A stretch of DNA of 48,382 nt from Bacteroidales bacterium (GTDB taxonomy: Bacteria > Bacteroidota > Bacteroidia > Bacteroidales > JAQUTK01). The DNA is taken from positions 1 through 48,382 of the forward strand of contig JAQUTK010000029.1 in the NCBI GenBank assembly GCA_028709785.1. Reading direction: 5' to 3'. The notes below the pieces were generated by a model. The model worked only from the letters and a program-made list of their open reading frames with translations. It searched no databases and was not told the DNA's origin. The translations under genes and the position numbers were made by a program. Shown here in pieces: positions 35,304-43,151 of the stretch. Positions within the stretch are counted from its first letter, which is position 1. The number at the start of each line of letters is the position of its first letter.

Positions 35304-36491
35304 ATGGGATTACTGCAAGAAAAGCTTTCTAAATACTTATATTCCAGAGAGGTAAAGGAATCAGGTTATTATCCGTATTTTAGAGAGATTGACAGCAAAC
35401 AAGATACAGAAGTCGTTATCAACGGACGAAAGGTACTGATGTTTGGCTCCAATAGTTACATGGGATTGACTTGTCACCCAAAAGTAATAGAAGCAGCTGT
35501 AGAAGCTACAAAAAAATATGGAACCGGCTGCGCGGGTTCGCGGTTTCTCAATGGTACACTCGATATACATTTACAATTGGAGCACCAGTTGGCAGAATTC
35601 GTAGGAAAAGACGAAGCCATCTGTTACTCAACCGGATTTCAGGTTAATTTGGGAGTAGTTTCCTGCTTAACCGGAAGAGAAGATTATATTCTCTGGGATG
35701 AATTGGACCATGCGTCTATCATTGAAGGCAGAAGACTTTCTTTCTCTACGCCGATAAAGTTCAAACACAATGATATGGAGTCGTTGGAGAAAGGACTGAA
35801 ATCATGCCAACCGGACAAAGTCAAACTAATTGTTGTAGATGGTGTATTCAGCATGGAAGGCGACATAGTTGATCTGCCGGAGATCGTTCGATTATCAAAG
35901 AAATACAACGCGAATATCATGGTTGATGAAGCACATGGTATCGGAGTACTTGGCAGACAAGGACGCGGAGTTTGCGATCACTTTGGCTTGACTCAGGATG
36001 TTGATCTTATTATGGGCACATTCAGTAAGTCTTTAGCTACTTTGGGAGGCTTTATAGCTGCTGACAAAGACACCATCGAGTTTCTGCGTCATAACTCCCG
36101 TTCCTACATCTTCAGCGCAAGTATGACACCGGCTTCTGCGGCTGGCACCATGGCTGCCCTACAAATTATCAAGGACGAACCGGAACGTCAAAAACATCTG
36201 TTTGACCTGACTCACTATGCATTGGATCACTTCCGTGCGATGGGCATAGAAATCGGAAAGACTCAGACTCCGATCATTCCGTTATTTATCCGCGATAATC
36301 AGAAGACATTTATTGTTACAAAAATGTTGTTTGATGAAGGCATCTTCGTTAATCCGGTTATTGCTCCGGCAGTAGCTCCATCGGACACATTAATCCGTTT
36401 CTCGCTGATGGCAACACACACTTTTGATCAGTTGGATATAGCATTGGAGAAAATCCAGAAGTGCTTTAAGAAGCTTGATATCATTCAATAA
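35304..36491 (+). CDS. spt: Serine palmitoyltransferase
   Basis: A 395-residue PLP enzyme of the alpha-oxoamine synthase family. It condenses serine with a fatty acyl thioester, the first step of sphingolipid synthesis, a hallmark of Bacteroides and relatives. The PLP lysine is K242 in GTFSKSLATLGGF; VDEAHGIGVLGRQGRG, NSYMGLTCHPKV and GTGCAGSRFLNGTLDIH are typical. The N-terminus (LYSREVKESGYYPYFREI) fits SPT rather than 8-amino-7-oxononanoate synthase or KBL. The gene stands alone between a divergent lipid kinase and a very long terminator hairpin. Confidence 0.9.
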   Translation: MGLLQEKLSKYLYSREVKESGYYPYFREIDSKQDTEVVINGRKVLMFGSNSYMGLTCHPKVIEAAVEATKKYGTGCAGSRFLNGTLDIHLQLEHQLAEFVGKDEAICYSTGFQVNLGVVSCLTGREDYILWDELDHASIIEGRRLSFSTPIKFKHNDMESLEKGLKSCQPDKVKLIVVDGVFSMEGDIVDLPEIVRLSKKYNANIMVDEAHGIGVLGRQGRGVCDHFGLTQDVDLIMGTFSKSLATLGGFIAADKDTIEFLRHNSRSYIFSASMTPASAAGTMAALQIIKDEPERQKHLFDLTHYALDHFRAMGIEIGKTQTPIIPLFIRDNQKTFIVTKMLFDEGIFVNPVIAPAVAPSDTLIRFSLMATHTFDQLDIALEKIQKCFKKLDIIQ

Positions 36492-36565
36492 ACAGCATAT
36501 CAATAAAAGAAAATCCCTGGCAGAAATCAAATTCTGCCAGGGATTTTCTTTTATTGATATGCTGT
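36492..36565. terminator. 34-bp perfect hairpin after spt
   Basis: 36492-36525 pairs perfectly with 36532-36565 around a 6-nt loop, starting 1 bp after the spt stop. The inner part (TCCCTGGCAGAA/TTCTGCCAGGGA, then TTTTCTTTT) is a normal intrinsic terminator; the outer 12 bp extends it. Confidence 0.93.
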
Positions 36566-36637
36566 AATGTATCCTTCTGGCCTATTTCCAAACAGTTGAA
36601 CAGCCGAAAATTTCATACAGAAGAAATTTCCATTTCA

Positions 36638-36687
36638 TCCTTATGAAAGGAGAAAAGCATTTATATGTTTTTCTCCTTTCATAAGGA
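36638..36687. terminator. Second hairpin between spt and hisC
   Basis: A 23-bp stem (36638-36660 with 36665-36687) with one G-U and a TTAT loop, followed by CGTTTTTTG. It looks like a complete terminator in the plus direction although spt is already terminated 70 bp earlier. Confidence 0.8.
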
Positions 36688-36710
36688 CGTTTTTTGAAAC
36701 GAACCGGAAT

Positions 36711-36745
36711 AAAAAAGGAGCTCCTTCAGGAAGCCCCTTTTCTTT
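36711..36745 (-). terminator. Terminator of hisC
   Basis: AAAAAAGG-x-GCTCC, loop TTCA, GGAAGC-x-CCTTTTCTTT: an imperfect hairpin with a T-run on the minus strand, placed 18 bp after the hisC stop. Confidence 0.65.
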
Positions 36746-36763
36746 AATCCTTGTCATTCCAGC

Positions 36764-37798
36764 TTAATGCGGATATGTTTTTAATGCATCCAGAAGCGCT
36801 TTATTCTCTTCCTGAGTGCCCACGGTAATGCGTACCGTATCCTTACAGAGAGAGAGTTTTGTTCTGTTGCGGATCACAATGCCCCTGTTGATCAGATAGT
36901 CATAAAGGCCATTGGCATCGTCCACTTTGACAAGCAAGAAATTTGCATCAGAAGGGTAAACCTGCTTCACAAAAGAAAAGTCAAGTAACGCCTTTCTCAG
37001 GAAAGCCCGTTGTTCAACCAACATCTGTACAGTCTCATGTTTCTCGGCCTCTTTTCCTACAGACTCACCCACAAATGTCTGAGTAAGCAAATTAATATTG
37101 TAAGGATATTTCACCTTATTAAATAGCCCGATAATCTCTGTTGTTGCAAAGGCCATTCCTAATCGTATGGCCGCCATACCCCAAGCCTTAGAGAAAGTCT
37201 GTAGAATGATCAGATTAGGAAACTCAGACAAACGGGAAACTAATCCGGGAGCATCGGCAAAATCAATATACGCCTCATCTACAATCACAATACCGGGAAA
37301 GTTTCTCACAACCTTCAACATTTCATCCTGATTCAGCACATTCGCTGTCGGATTGTTGGGCGAACAGAGAAATATCAGTTTGGTGTATGCGTCAGTTGCT
37401 GCGAGCAGGCGTTCCGCATCCAGCGAAAAGTCTTCATTGAGCAATACCTTACGATACTCAACATCATTGATATCTGCACAGACCTGATACATACCATAGG
37501 TCGGATCTATCGCGACAATATTGTCCACACGAGGTTCACAAAATATGCGGACCACCAGATCAATAGGTTCATCGCTGCCATTGCCAAAAAAGATGTTTGC
37601 AGCATCTACCCCCTTCACCTTCGATACTTTCTGCTTCAATGCATCCTGAAACGGATCAGGGTATCGGTTATAGGGGTCATTAAGGGGATTCTCATTGGCA
37701 TCGAGGAAAACAGAAGCTTCTCCTGTAAATTCATTACGAGCACAGGAATAAGGCACCAGATTCCAAATATTTTTTCTTACAAGCGTTTGTAAATTCAT
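36764..37798 (-). CDS. hisC: Histidinol-phosphate aminotransferase
   Basis: A 344-residue PLP aminotransferase that turns imidazole-acetol phosphate into histidinol phosphate. The PLP lysine is in LQTFSKAWGMAAIRLG; the N-terminal YSCARNEF, DANENPLNDPYNRYPDP and GNGSDEPIDL patterns are those of HisC. It starts 8 bp after hisD and is followed by a terminator, so hisB, which often comes next, is absent from this operon. Confidence 0.96.
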   Translation of the reverse strand: MNLQTLVRKNIWNLVPYSCARNEFTGEASVFLDANENPLNDPYNRYPDPFQDALKQKVSKVKGVDAANIFFGNGSDEPIDLVVRIFCEPRVDNIVAIDPTYGMYQVCADINDVEYRKVLLNEDFSLDAERLLAATDAYTKLIFLCSPNNPTANVLNQDEMLKVVRNFPGIVIVDEAYIDFADAPGLVSRLSEFPNLIILQTFSKAWGMAAIRLGMAFATTEIIGLFNKVKYPYNINLLTQTFVGESVGKEAEKHETVQMLVEQRAFLRKALLDFSFVKQVYPSDANFLLVKVDDANGLYDYLINRGIVIRNRTKLSLCKDTVRITVGTQEENKALLDALKTYPH

Positions 37799-37806
37799 AT
37801 GATACT

Positions 37807-39096
37807 TTACTTATTATCCAACTGTTTCAACCGGAGCGTAACAGCATTTTTATGTGCAAATAGTTGTTCGTTGCCGGCCATTGTTTCAATCACGGGTCCC
37901 AAGTGACGGAGCCCTTCCGAAGTAATTTCCTGGAGCGTAATCTTTTTGACAAAACTATCCAGATTCACTCCACTATAAGCCTTAGCATATCCGTTGGTCG
38001 GAAGTGTATGATTTGTGCCGGAAGCGTAGTCACCTGCGCTCTCCGGCGTAAGATGCCCGAGAAACAGAGATCCCGCATTAATTATCTGGTTTGCAATCTC
38101 CATATAGTTGCCCGTAGAAATAATCAGATGTTCAGGAGCATACTGATTGGTCATCCGAACAACTTCCTCCATATCCTTTACAACAATCAGTTTGCTGTGT
38201 TCCAAAGAACGAACGGCAATCTCTTTTCGGGGAAGAAGATCCAACTGTCGATCCACCTCTGCATATACTTTCTCAATCAACGACTCGTCGGTCGTGATAA
38301 ATAGAGCCTGACTGTCTATCCCATGTTCAGCCTGTGACAGCAGGTCGGATGCTATAAAGACCGGATTAGCTGTTTTATCAGCAATCACTTCCACTTCTGA
38401 AGGACCGGCAGGCATATCTATCGCTACATCTTTTAATGAAACGAGTTGTTTGGCTGCAGTGACATACTGATTTCCCGGTCCAAAAATCTTATACACTTTC
38501 GGCACAGACTGCGTACCATACGCCATAGAAGCAATAGCCTGCACACCTCCTATCTTATAGATAGCCGAAACGCCAGCCACTTTTGCAGCAAAAAGAATGG
38601 CAGGATGTATATTTCCCTCTTTATCCGGAGGCGAACAAAGTACAATCTCTTTGCATCCGGCAATCTTTGCAGGTATGGCCAACATCAATACCGTTGAAAA
38701 CAAAGGAGCAGTACCTCCCGGTACATACAGTCCGACCTTTTCAATCGGAACAATCTTTTGCCAGCAAGTAACGCCCGGACTCGTTGTTATTTTTTGCGGA
38801 TGCAGAATCTGTGCGGTATGGAATTTCTCAATGTTTACAGCAGCCATCCGGATAGCCTCTTTCAGATCATCAGACACGAGTGCGTCACACTGATCTATCT
38901 CCTCTTGCATCACCTTGAGCGAAGCAAGACGAACCTTATCAAACTGCTCTTCAAAACGTAACACAGCCGCATCTCCCTCTTTCTTCACTTCATTCAGGAT
39001 AGAACGGACAGTGTCAAACAGAGCAGATGTATCCATCATGGGGCGACTCAAGATTTCCCCCCACACTGTTTCGGACGGATATTTGTAGATTTTCAT
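37807..39096 (-). CDS. hisD: Histidinol dehydrogenase
   Basis: A 429-residue zinc-dependent enzyme that oxidises histidinol to histidine in two NAD steps. Clear motifs are VGLYVPGGTAPLFSTVLM, IDMPAGPSEVEVIAD, LLSQAEHGIDSQA and NQYAPEHLII. The ATG at 39096 is used because it overlaps the hisG stop as TAATG and starts at MKIYKYPSE; an upstream ATG would lie inside hisG. Translation is probably coupled to hisG. Confidence 0.96.
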   Translation of the reverse strand: MKIYKYPSETVWGEILSRPMMDTSALFDTVRSILNEVKKEGDAAVLRFEEQFDKVRLASLKVMQEEIDQCDALVSDDLKEAIRMAAVNIEKFHTAQILHPQKITTSPGVTCWQKIVPIEKVGLYVPGGTAPLFSTVLMLAIPAKIAGCKEIVLCSPPDKEGNIHPAILFAAKVAGVSAIYKIGGVQAIASMAYGTQSVPKVYKIFGPGNQYVTAAKQLVSLKDVAIDMPAGPSEVEVIADKTANPVFIASDLLSQAEHGIDSQALFITTDESLIEKVYAEVDRQLDLLPRKEIAVRSLEHSKLIVVKDMEEVVRMTNQYAPEHLIISTGNYMEIANQIINAGSLFLGHLTPESAGDYASGTNHTLPTNGYAKAYSGVNLDSFVKKITLQEITSEGLRHLGPVIETMAGNEQLFAHKNAVTLRLKQLDNK

Positions 39097-39947
39097 TACA
39101 ATATCATTTTCTCTATTGGTAATACCAGGATACCCTGGGCACCACAACTCTTTAATTTACCGATCACTTCCCAGAAACGTTTTTCTTCAATGACAGAGTG
39201 CAAAGAAGACCAGCCTTCTTTTGAAAGAGGTATTATTGTAGGACTTTTTACACCCGGCAATATATCCACTATTTCATTCAGCTTCTCATTCGGAGCATTC
39301 AGCATGATATATTTCTTTCCATCCGCATAAAGTACAGAATCGATCCTGAACAACAGTTCGGCAAGAATCTCTTTCTTTTCTTTCGGTAAAGAAGGATGAG
39401 CAATCATGATTGCTTCCGACTTCATAACAACCTCCACCTCTTTCAGGCGGTTGCTCACCAACGTACTTCCGGAACTTACAATATCAAATATAGCATCGGC
39501 CAATCCAATTCCCGGAGCAATTTCAACCGAACCGGTAATTACGTGAATATCGGCCTTGACACCATTCTTTTTCAAAAAATCGGCTAATATTTCGGGATAC
39601 GAAGTCGCTATCTTCTTTCCCGCAAACCAATTGAGGTTATTATACTCCTCATCTTTCGGAATAGCCAATGACAAACGACATTTGCCAAATCCAAGTCTTT
39701 TTACAATCTCTGAGCCTTGATGTTTCTCTACATACTCATTTTCTCCTACAATACCCACGTCAGCAGTTCCATTCGCAACAGACTGTGGAATATCATCATC
39801 ACGTAAAAACAAAATTTCAAGGGGAAAAGTAGTAGAAGGTACCAACAGCGTTCTTTTTGAAGGAGAAAGTTTGATTCCACTTTCTGCCAGCAAACACATT
39901 GTATCTTCATTCAAACGTCCTTTGGATTGTACAGCAATTCTCAACAT
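39096..39947 (-). CDS. hisG: ATP phosphoribosyltransferase, long form
   Basis: A 283-residue first enzyme of histidine synthesis, joining ATP and PRPP. The PRPP loop is in FDIVSSGSTLVSN; the first 200 residues form the catalytic lobes (LRIAVQSKGRLNEDT), and the remaining C-terminal part (SPTIIPLSKEGWSSLHSVIE) is the histidine-binding regulatory domain of the long form, which does not need HisZ. It is feedback-inhibited by histidine in the family. It starts 26 bp after a kelch lipoprotein gene, with no room for its own promoter in that gap. Confidence 0.95.
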   Translation of the reverse strand: MLRIAVQSKGRLNEDTMCLLAESGIKLSPSKRTLLVPSTTFPLEILFLRDDDIPQSVANGTADVGIVGENEYVEKHQGSEIVKRLGFGKCRLSLAIPKDEEYNNLNWFAGKKIATSYPEILADFLKKNGVKADIHVITGSVEIAPGIGLADAIFDIVSSGSTLVSNRLKEVEVVMKSEAIMIAHPSLPKEKKEILAELLFRIDSVLYADGKKYIMLNAPNEKLNEIVDILPGVKSPTIIPLSKEGWSSLHSVIEEKRFWEVIGKLKSCGAQGILVLPIEKMIL

Positions 39948-39973
39948 TTTATTCAGATTATATTCGTTATATA

Positions 39974-41113
39974 TTAATTCAATTCGTAGATATCAATATC
40001 CTGCGAAGGTCCATTCACCATTAATCCACCTATAATATAGATCTTATTCTTAATGGCAGCCGCTGTGGCATATCCTCTAGAAGTTACCAACTGTTTTTCT
40101 TTCTCTTCCAGTTGGATAAACTTACCTTTACGGGTATCAAAGATGTCAACCGCATTTGTATATTGATTATTTCCTGTCACACCACCGGCAAAGAAGATCC
40201 AGTTTCCGGAAGCTGCCGCAGCAATACCTGAACGCGGTACAGAAAGTTCTGCTTCCGTCCACTTTCCGGTATTCATATTATAGATATCAACTCTGGATGA
40301 ATAGCCGGCATTCGTCTTTCCTCCAGCAAAAAGGACATATCCGTTAGCCGTTTGAGAAACCAGTTCAGCACGGGCTTCACTCAGTCTTATTTCTTCATTA
40401 TCAATAAGAACCCATTGATTCTCTTTCACGTCATATACTTCAATCTCATTGAGCACACCATTTGAATTACGGCCACCGGCAAAATAGATCCTATCATTGA
40501 CCAGCGCAGCCACAAGTCCCGACCGGGGAGTCTTCATTCGGCTGACTTGCGAATTATCTGCATTCACAACATCCAGATTATCCACTTCGTTTTTATAAAC
40601 TCCGTTTGCTTCACCACCGGCATAAATGAGTCTGTTCTTGTAGGAAACACCGGCAAAATTTGTACGTTTAGTGCTCAGTCTCAATACCGAAGGAAGCCAT
40701 TTTCTTTTGGCAGAAGAAAGCATAGAGATTTCATCCGTCTCTGTCAATGAACCATCTGACAAAATCATCCCTCCTGCAAAATACGCATAACCGTTTGCTA
40801 CAAGAGACGACATCTCGGCTCTGGCCTTATTCATTGTACGTTCTCCGTCTTTTATTCCGGATTTGTACGATATGGAACAAAACTTATCTGAGAGCATATT
40901 GGATTCACTATTCAGATAGCCACCGGCCACATACAGCGAATCATCCAACACAGCCCCTGCGGCCTTATATCTTCCATCTCCCAAGAGATAAGAATACTTA
41001 TGATTTATGATTTCTCCATACGATGTTTCATTGTTTCCATCACCGTCTCCACAAGAATTCAACGCTATCGCTAAGAAGATCGCGGAACAAACTGCCAATG
41101 ATATTCTACGCAT
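39974..41113 (-). CDS. Kelch-repeat lipoprotein
   Basis: A 379-residue lipoprotein with lipobox LNSC (Cys21) followed by acidic and small residues (GDGDGNN). Seven kelch-like units follow, each with a double-glycine (YVAGGY, YFAGGM, IYAGGE, YFAGGR, LFAGGK, FFAGGV, IIGGL), which predicts a seven-bladed beta-propeller. The start at 41113 gives the correct signal peptide; an earlier ATG adds 13 unrelated residues. It is directly upstream of hisG on the same strand. Function unknown; kelch propellers bind sugars, proteins or, in NanM, sialic acid, but no catalytic clue is visible. Confidence 0.8.
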   Translation of the reverse strand: MRRISLAVCSAIFLAIALNSCGDGDGNNETSYGEIINHKYSYLLGDGRYKAAGAVLDDSLYVAGGYLNSESNMLSDKFCSISYKSGIKDGERTMNKARAEMSSLVANGYAYFAGGMILSDGSLTETDEISMLSSAKRKWLPSVLRLSTKRTNFAGVSYKNRLIYAGGEANGVYKNEVDNLDVVNADNSQVSRMKTPRSGLVAALVNDRIYFAGGRNSNGVLNEIEVYDVKENQWVLIDNEEIRLSEARAELVSQTANGYVLFAGGKTNAGYSSRVDIYNMNTGKWTEAELSVPRSGIAAAASGNWIFFAGGVTGNNQYTNAVDIFDTRKGKFIQLEEKEKQLVTSRGYATAAAIKNKIYIIGGLMVNGPSQDIDIYELN

Positions 41114-41149
41114 ATTCGTACTGATTAAGAGGTTTATCTGTTGAAAAGA

Positions 41150-41157
41150 CAAAAGTA
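41150..41157 (-). promoter_or_regulatory. Promoter -7 box of the kelch-his unit
   Basis: The minus strand reads TACTTTTG, matching TAnnTTTG, 37 bp before the ATG. A TTTG lies 14 bp upstream, closer than usual. Confidence 0.5.
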
Positions 41158-41271
41158 GTGATTAATTCTCACAAATTTCTATCCACTTTGCATGTTTTAT
41201 GTTTTTCACATCTGCAAACTCTTCTTCTTGCGATTTCATTCTGCTATAATTAATTATTTCAAAGAAAGTCG

Positions 41272-41279
41272 TAACTTTG
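41272..41279 (+). promoter_or_regulatory. Promoter -7 box of argS
   Basis: TAACTTTG matches TAnnTTTG, 28 bp before the ATG. No well-spaced -33 TTTG. Confidence 0.5.
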
Positions 41280-41306
41280 CGATTCTAACAAACATTATTT
41301 ATTACA

Positions 41307-43109
41307 ATGAGTTCCACGATTGAACACAAAATTAAAAGCTTGGTTCGCCAGAGTATTCTTGAGTTATACAGTCAGGAAGTTTCCGACTCTTCCATACAAC
41401 TACAGAAAACGAATAAAGAGTTTACCGCTCACTATACAGTCGTTGTTTTCCCCTTTCTTAAGATCTCCAAAAAGGCACCTGAGGCTACTGCCAATGAGAT
41501 TGGGAATTATTTAATTAGTCACTCAGCATGTGTCTCTTCCTTTTCTGCAATCAAAGGTTTCCTCAATCTGGTCGTTGCTGATGAACAATGGATCAACGAA
41601 TTGAACGAAATACATCTGAATGAACAATTTGGACTGACAGAAGTTTCCGAACAGTCACCCCTTGTCATGATCGAATATTCATCGCCCAATACCAATAAGC
41701 CTCTTCACCTCGGACATGTGCGCAACAATCTGCTTGGACACAGTATCTCTGAGATCTTGAAGGCAAATGGCAATAAAGTGATCAAAACAAATATTGTCAA
41801 CGACCGGGGTATTCATATCTGCAAATCGATGCTCGCCTGGCAGAAATGGGGCAAAGGTGCCACTCCCGAATCAACCGGAAAGAAAGGAGATCATTTGATC
41901 GGAGATTATTATGTACTCTTTGACAAACATTTCAAAGCTGAGGTCGCAGCACTTCAGACGGAAAAAGGAATCTCCAAAGAAGAAGCGGAAGCCCAATCAC
42001 CCTTGATGAATGAAGCGCGTGAGATGTTACGTCAATGGGAAGCCGGCGATGCTGATGTTCGTTCTTTATGGACAAAAATGAATGGCTGGGTATACGAAGG
42101 CTTTGAAAAAACATACCAGTTGATGGGAGTCAGCTTTGACAAGATATACTACGAATCCAGCACGTATCTGGAAGGAAAGTCGAAAGTCATGGAAGGATTG
42201 AAAAACGGCGTTTTCGTTCAGAACGAAGATGGTTCTGTCTGGGCCGACCTTACTCCCAATGGTCTGGATCAAAAATTATTGCTTCGCGCCGATGGGACAT
42301 CAGTCTATATGACACAAGATATCGGAACCGCCAAACTGCGTTTTGACGACTACCCGATTAATAAGATGGTCTATGTCGTTGGCAACGAACAGAACTACCA
42401 CTTCCAGGTGCTTTCCATTCTCTTAGACAAACTTGGATTTGGATGGGGAAAAGACCTTGTCCATTTTTCCTACGGCATGGTCGAACTCCCCGAAGGAAAA
42501 ATGAAATCCAGAGAAGGAACTGTTGTGGATGCTGATGATCTGATGGAAGAGATGATCAATACAGCGCGAGAGACATCGGAAGAACTGGGAAAGCTAGACG
42601 AATGTACGGCGGAAGAAGCCACGGAGATTGTTCGAATGATCGGTTTAGGAGCCTTAAAATACTTTATTCTGAAGGTGGATCCGAAAAAGAATATGACCTT
42701 CAATCCCAAAGAATCTATTGATTTTAACGGCAATACCGGACCATTTATCCAATATACGCACGCACGAATTTGTTCGATTCTTCGCAAAGCAGAGACACAA
42801 GGTATTATCCTTCCCTCAGAAGTTCCGGCAACCATTCAACTCACAAGCAAAGAAACAGGGCTTATTCAAATGCTCGCAGAATTCGAAGATACGGTTAAAG
42901 ATGCAGGTAACACTTTCAGTCCTGCGTTAATAGCTAACTACATATATGAACTGGTCAAAGAATACAACCAGTTTTACCACGATTATTCTATTCTGAAGGA
43001 GGAAAACAGCGATCTTCGTGCTTTTCGGATCCTTCTTTCAAAGAACGTCGCCAAGATTATAAAAAGTGGCATGCAGCTTCTGGGAATTGAGGTTCCTGAG
43101 CGGATGTAG
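41307..43109 (+). CDS. argS: Arginyl-tRNA synthetase
   Basis: A 600-residue class I synthetase that charges arginine to its tRNAs. The HIGH motif is HLGH at 134-137 (KPLHLGHVRNN) and the KMSKS equivalent is KMKS at 398-401 (EGKMKSREGTVVDADDLM). The N-terminal tRNA-binding domain and the C-terminal anticodon domain (YTHARICSILRKAE, LIANYIYELVKEYNQFYHDY) are complete. The next gene, carB, follows at 42 bp on the same strand. Confidence 0.97.
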   Translation: MSSTIEHKIKSLVRQSILELYSQEVSDSSIQLQKTNKEFTAHYTVVVFPFLKISKKAPEATANEIGNYLISHSACVSSFSAIKGFLNLVVADEQWINELNEIHLNEQFGLTEVSEQSPLVMIEYSSPNTNKPLHLGHVRNNLLGHSISEILKANGNKVIKTNIVNDRGIHICKSMLAWQKWGKGATPESTGKKGDHLIGDYYVLFDKHFKAEVAALQTEKGISKEEAEAQSPLMNEAREMLRQWEAGDADVRSLWTKMNGWVYEGFEKTYQLMGVSFDKIYYESSTYLEGKSKVMEGLKNGVFVQNEDGSVWADLTPNGLDQKLLLRADGTSVYMTQDIGTAKLRFDDYPINKMVYVVGNEQNYHFQVLSILLDKLGFGWGKDLVHFSYGMVELPEGKMKSREGTVVDADDLMEEMINTARETSEELGKLDECTAEEATEIVRMIGLGALKYFILKVDPKKNMTFNPKESIDFNGNTGPFIQYTHARICSILRKAETQGIILPSEVPATIQLTSKETGLIQMLAEFEDTVKDAGNTFSPALIANYIYELVKEYNQFYHDYSILKEENSDLRAFRILLSKNVAKIIKSGMQLLGIEVPERM

Positions 43110-43151
43110 CACAACTATAGGAAAAACATAACAAAAAGACTAATCAACACA

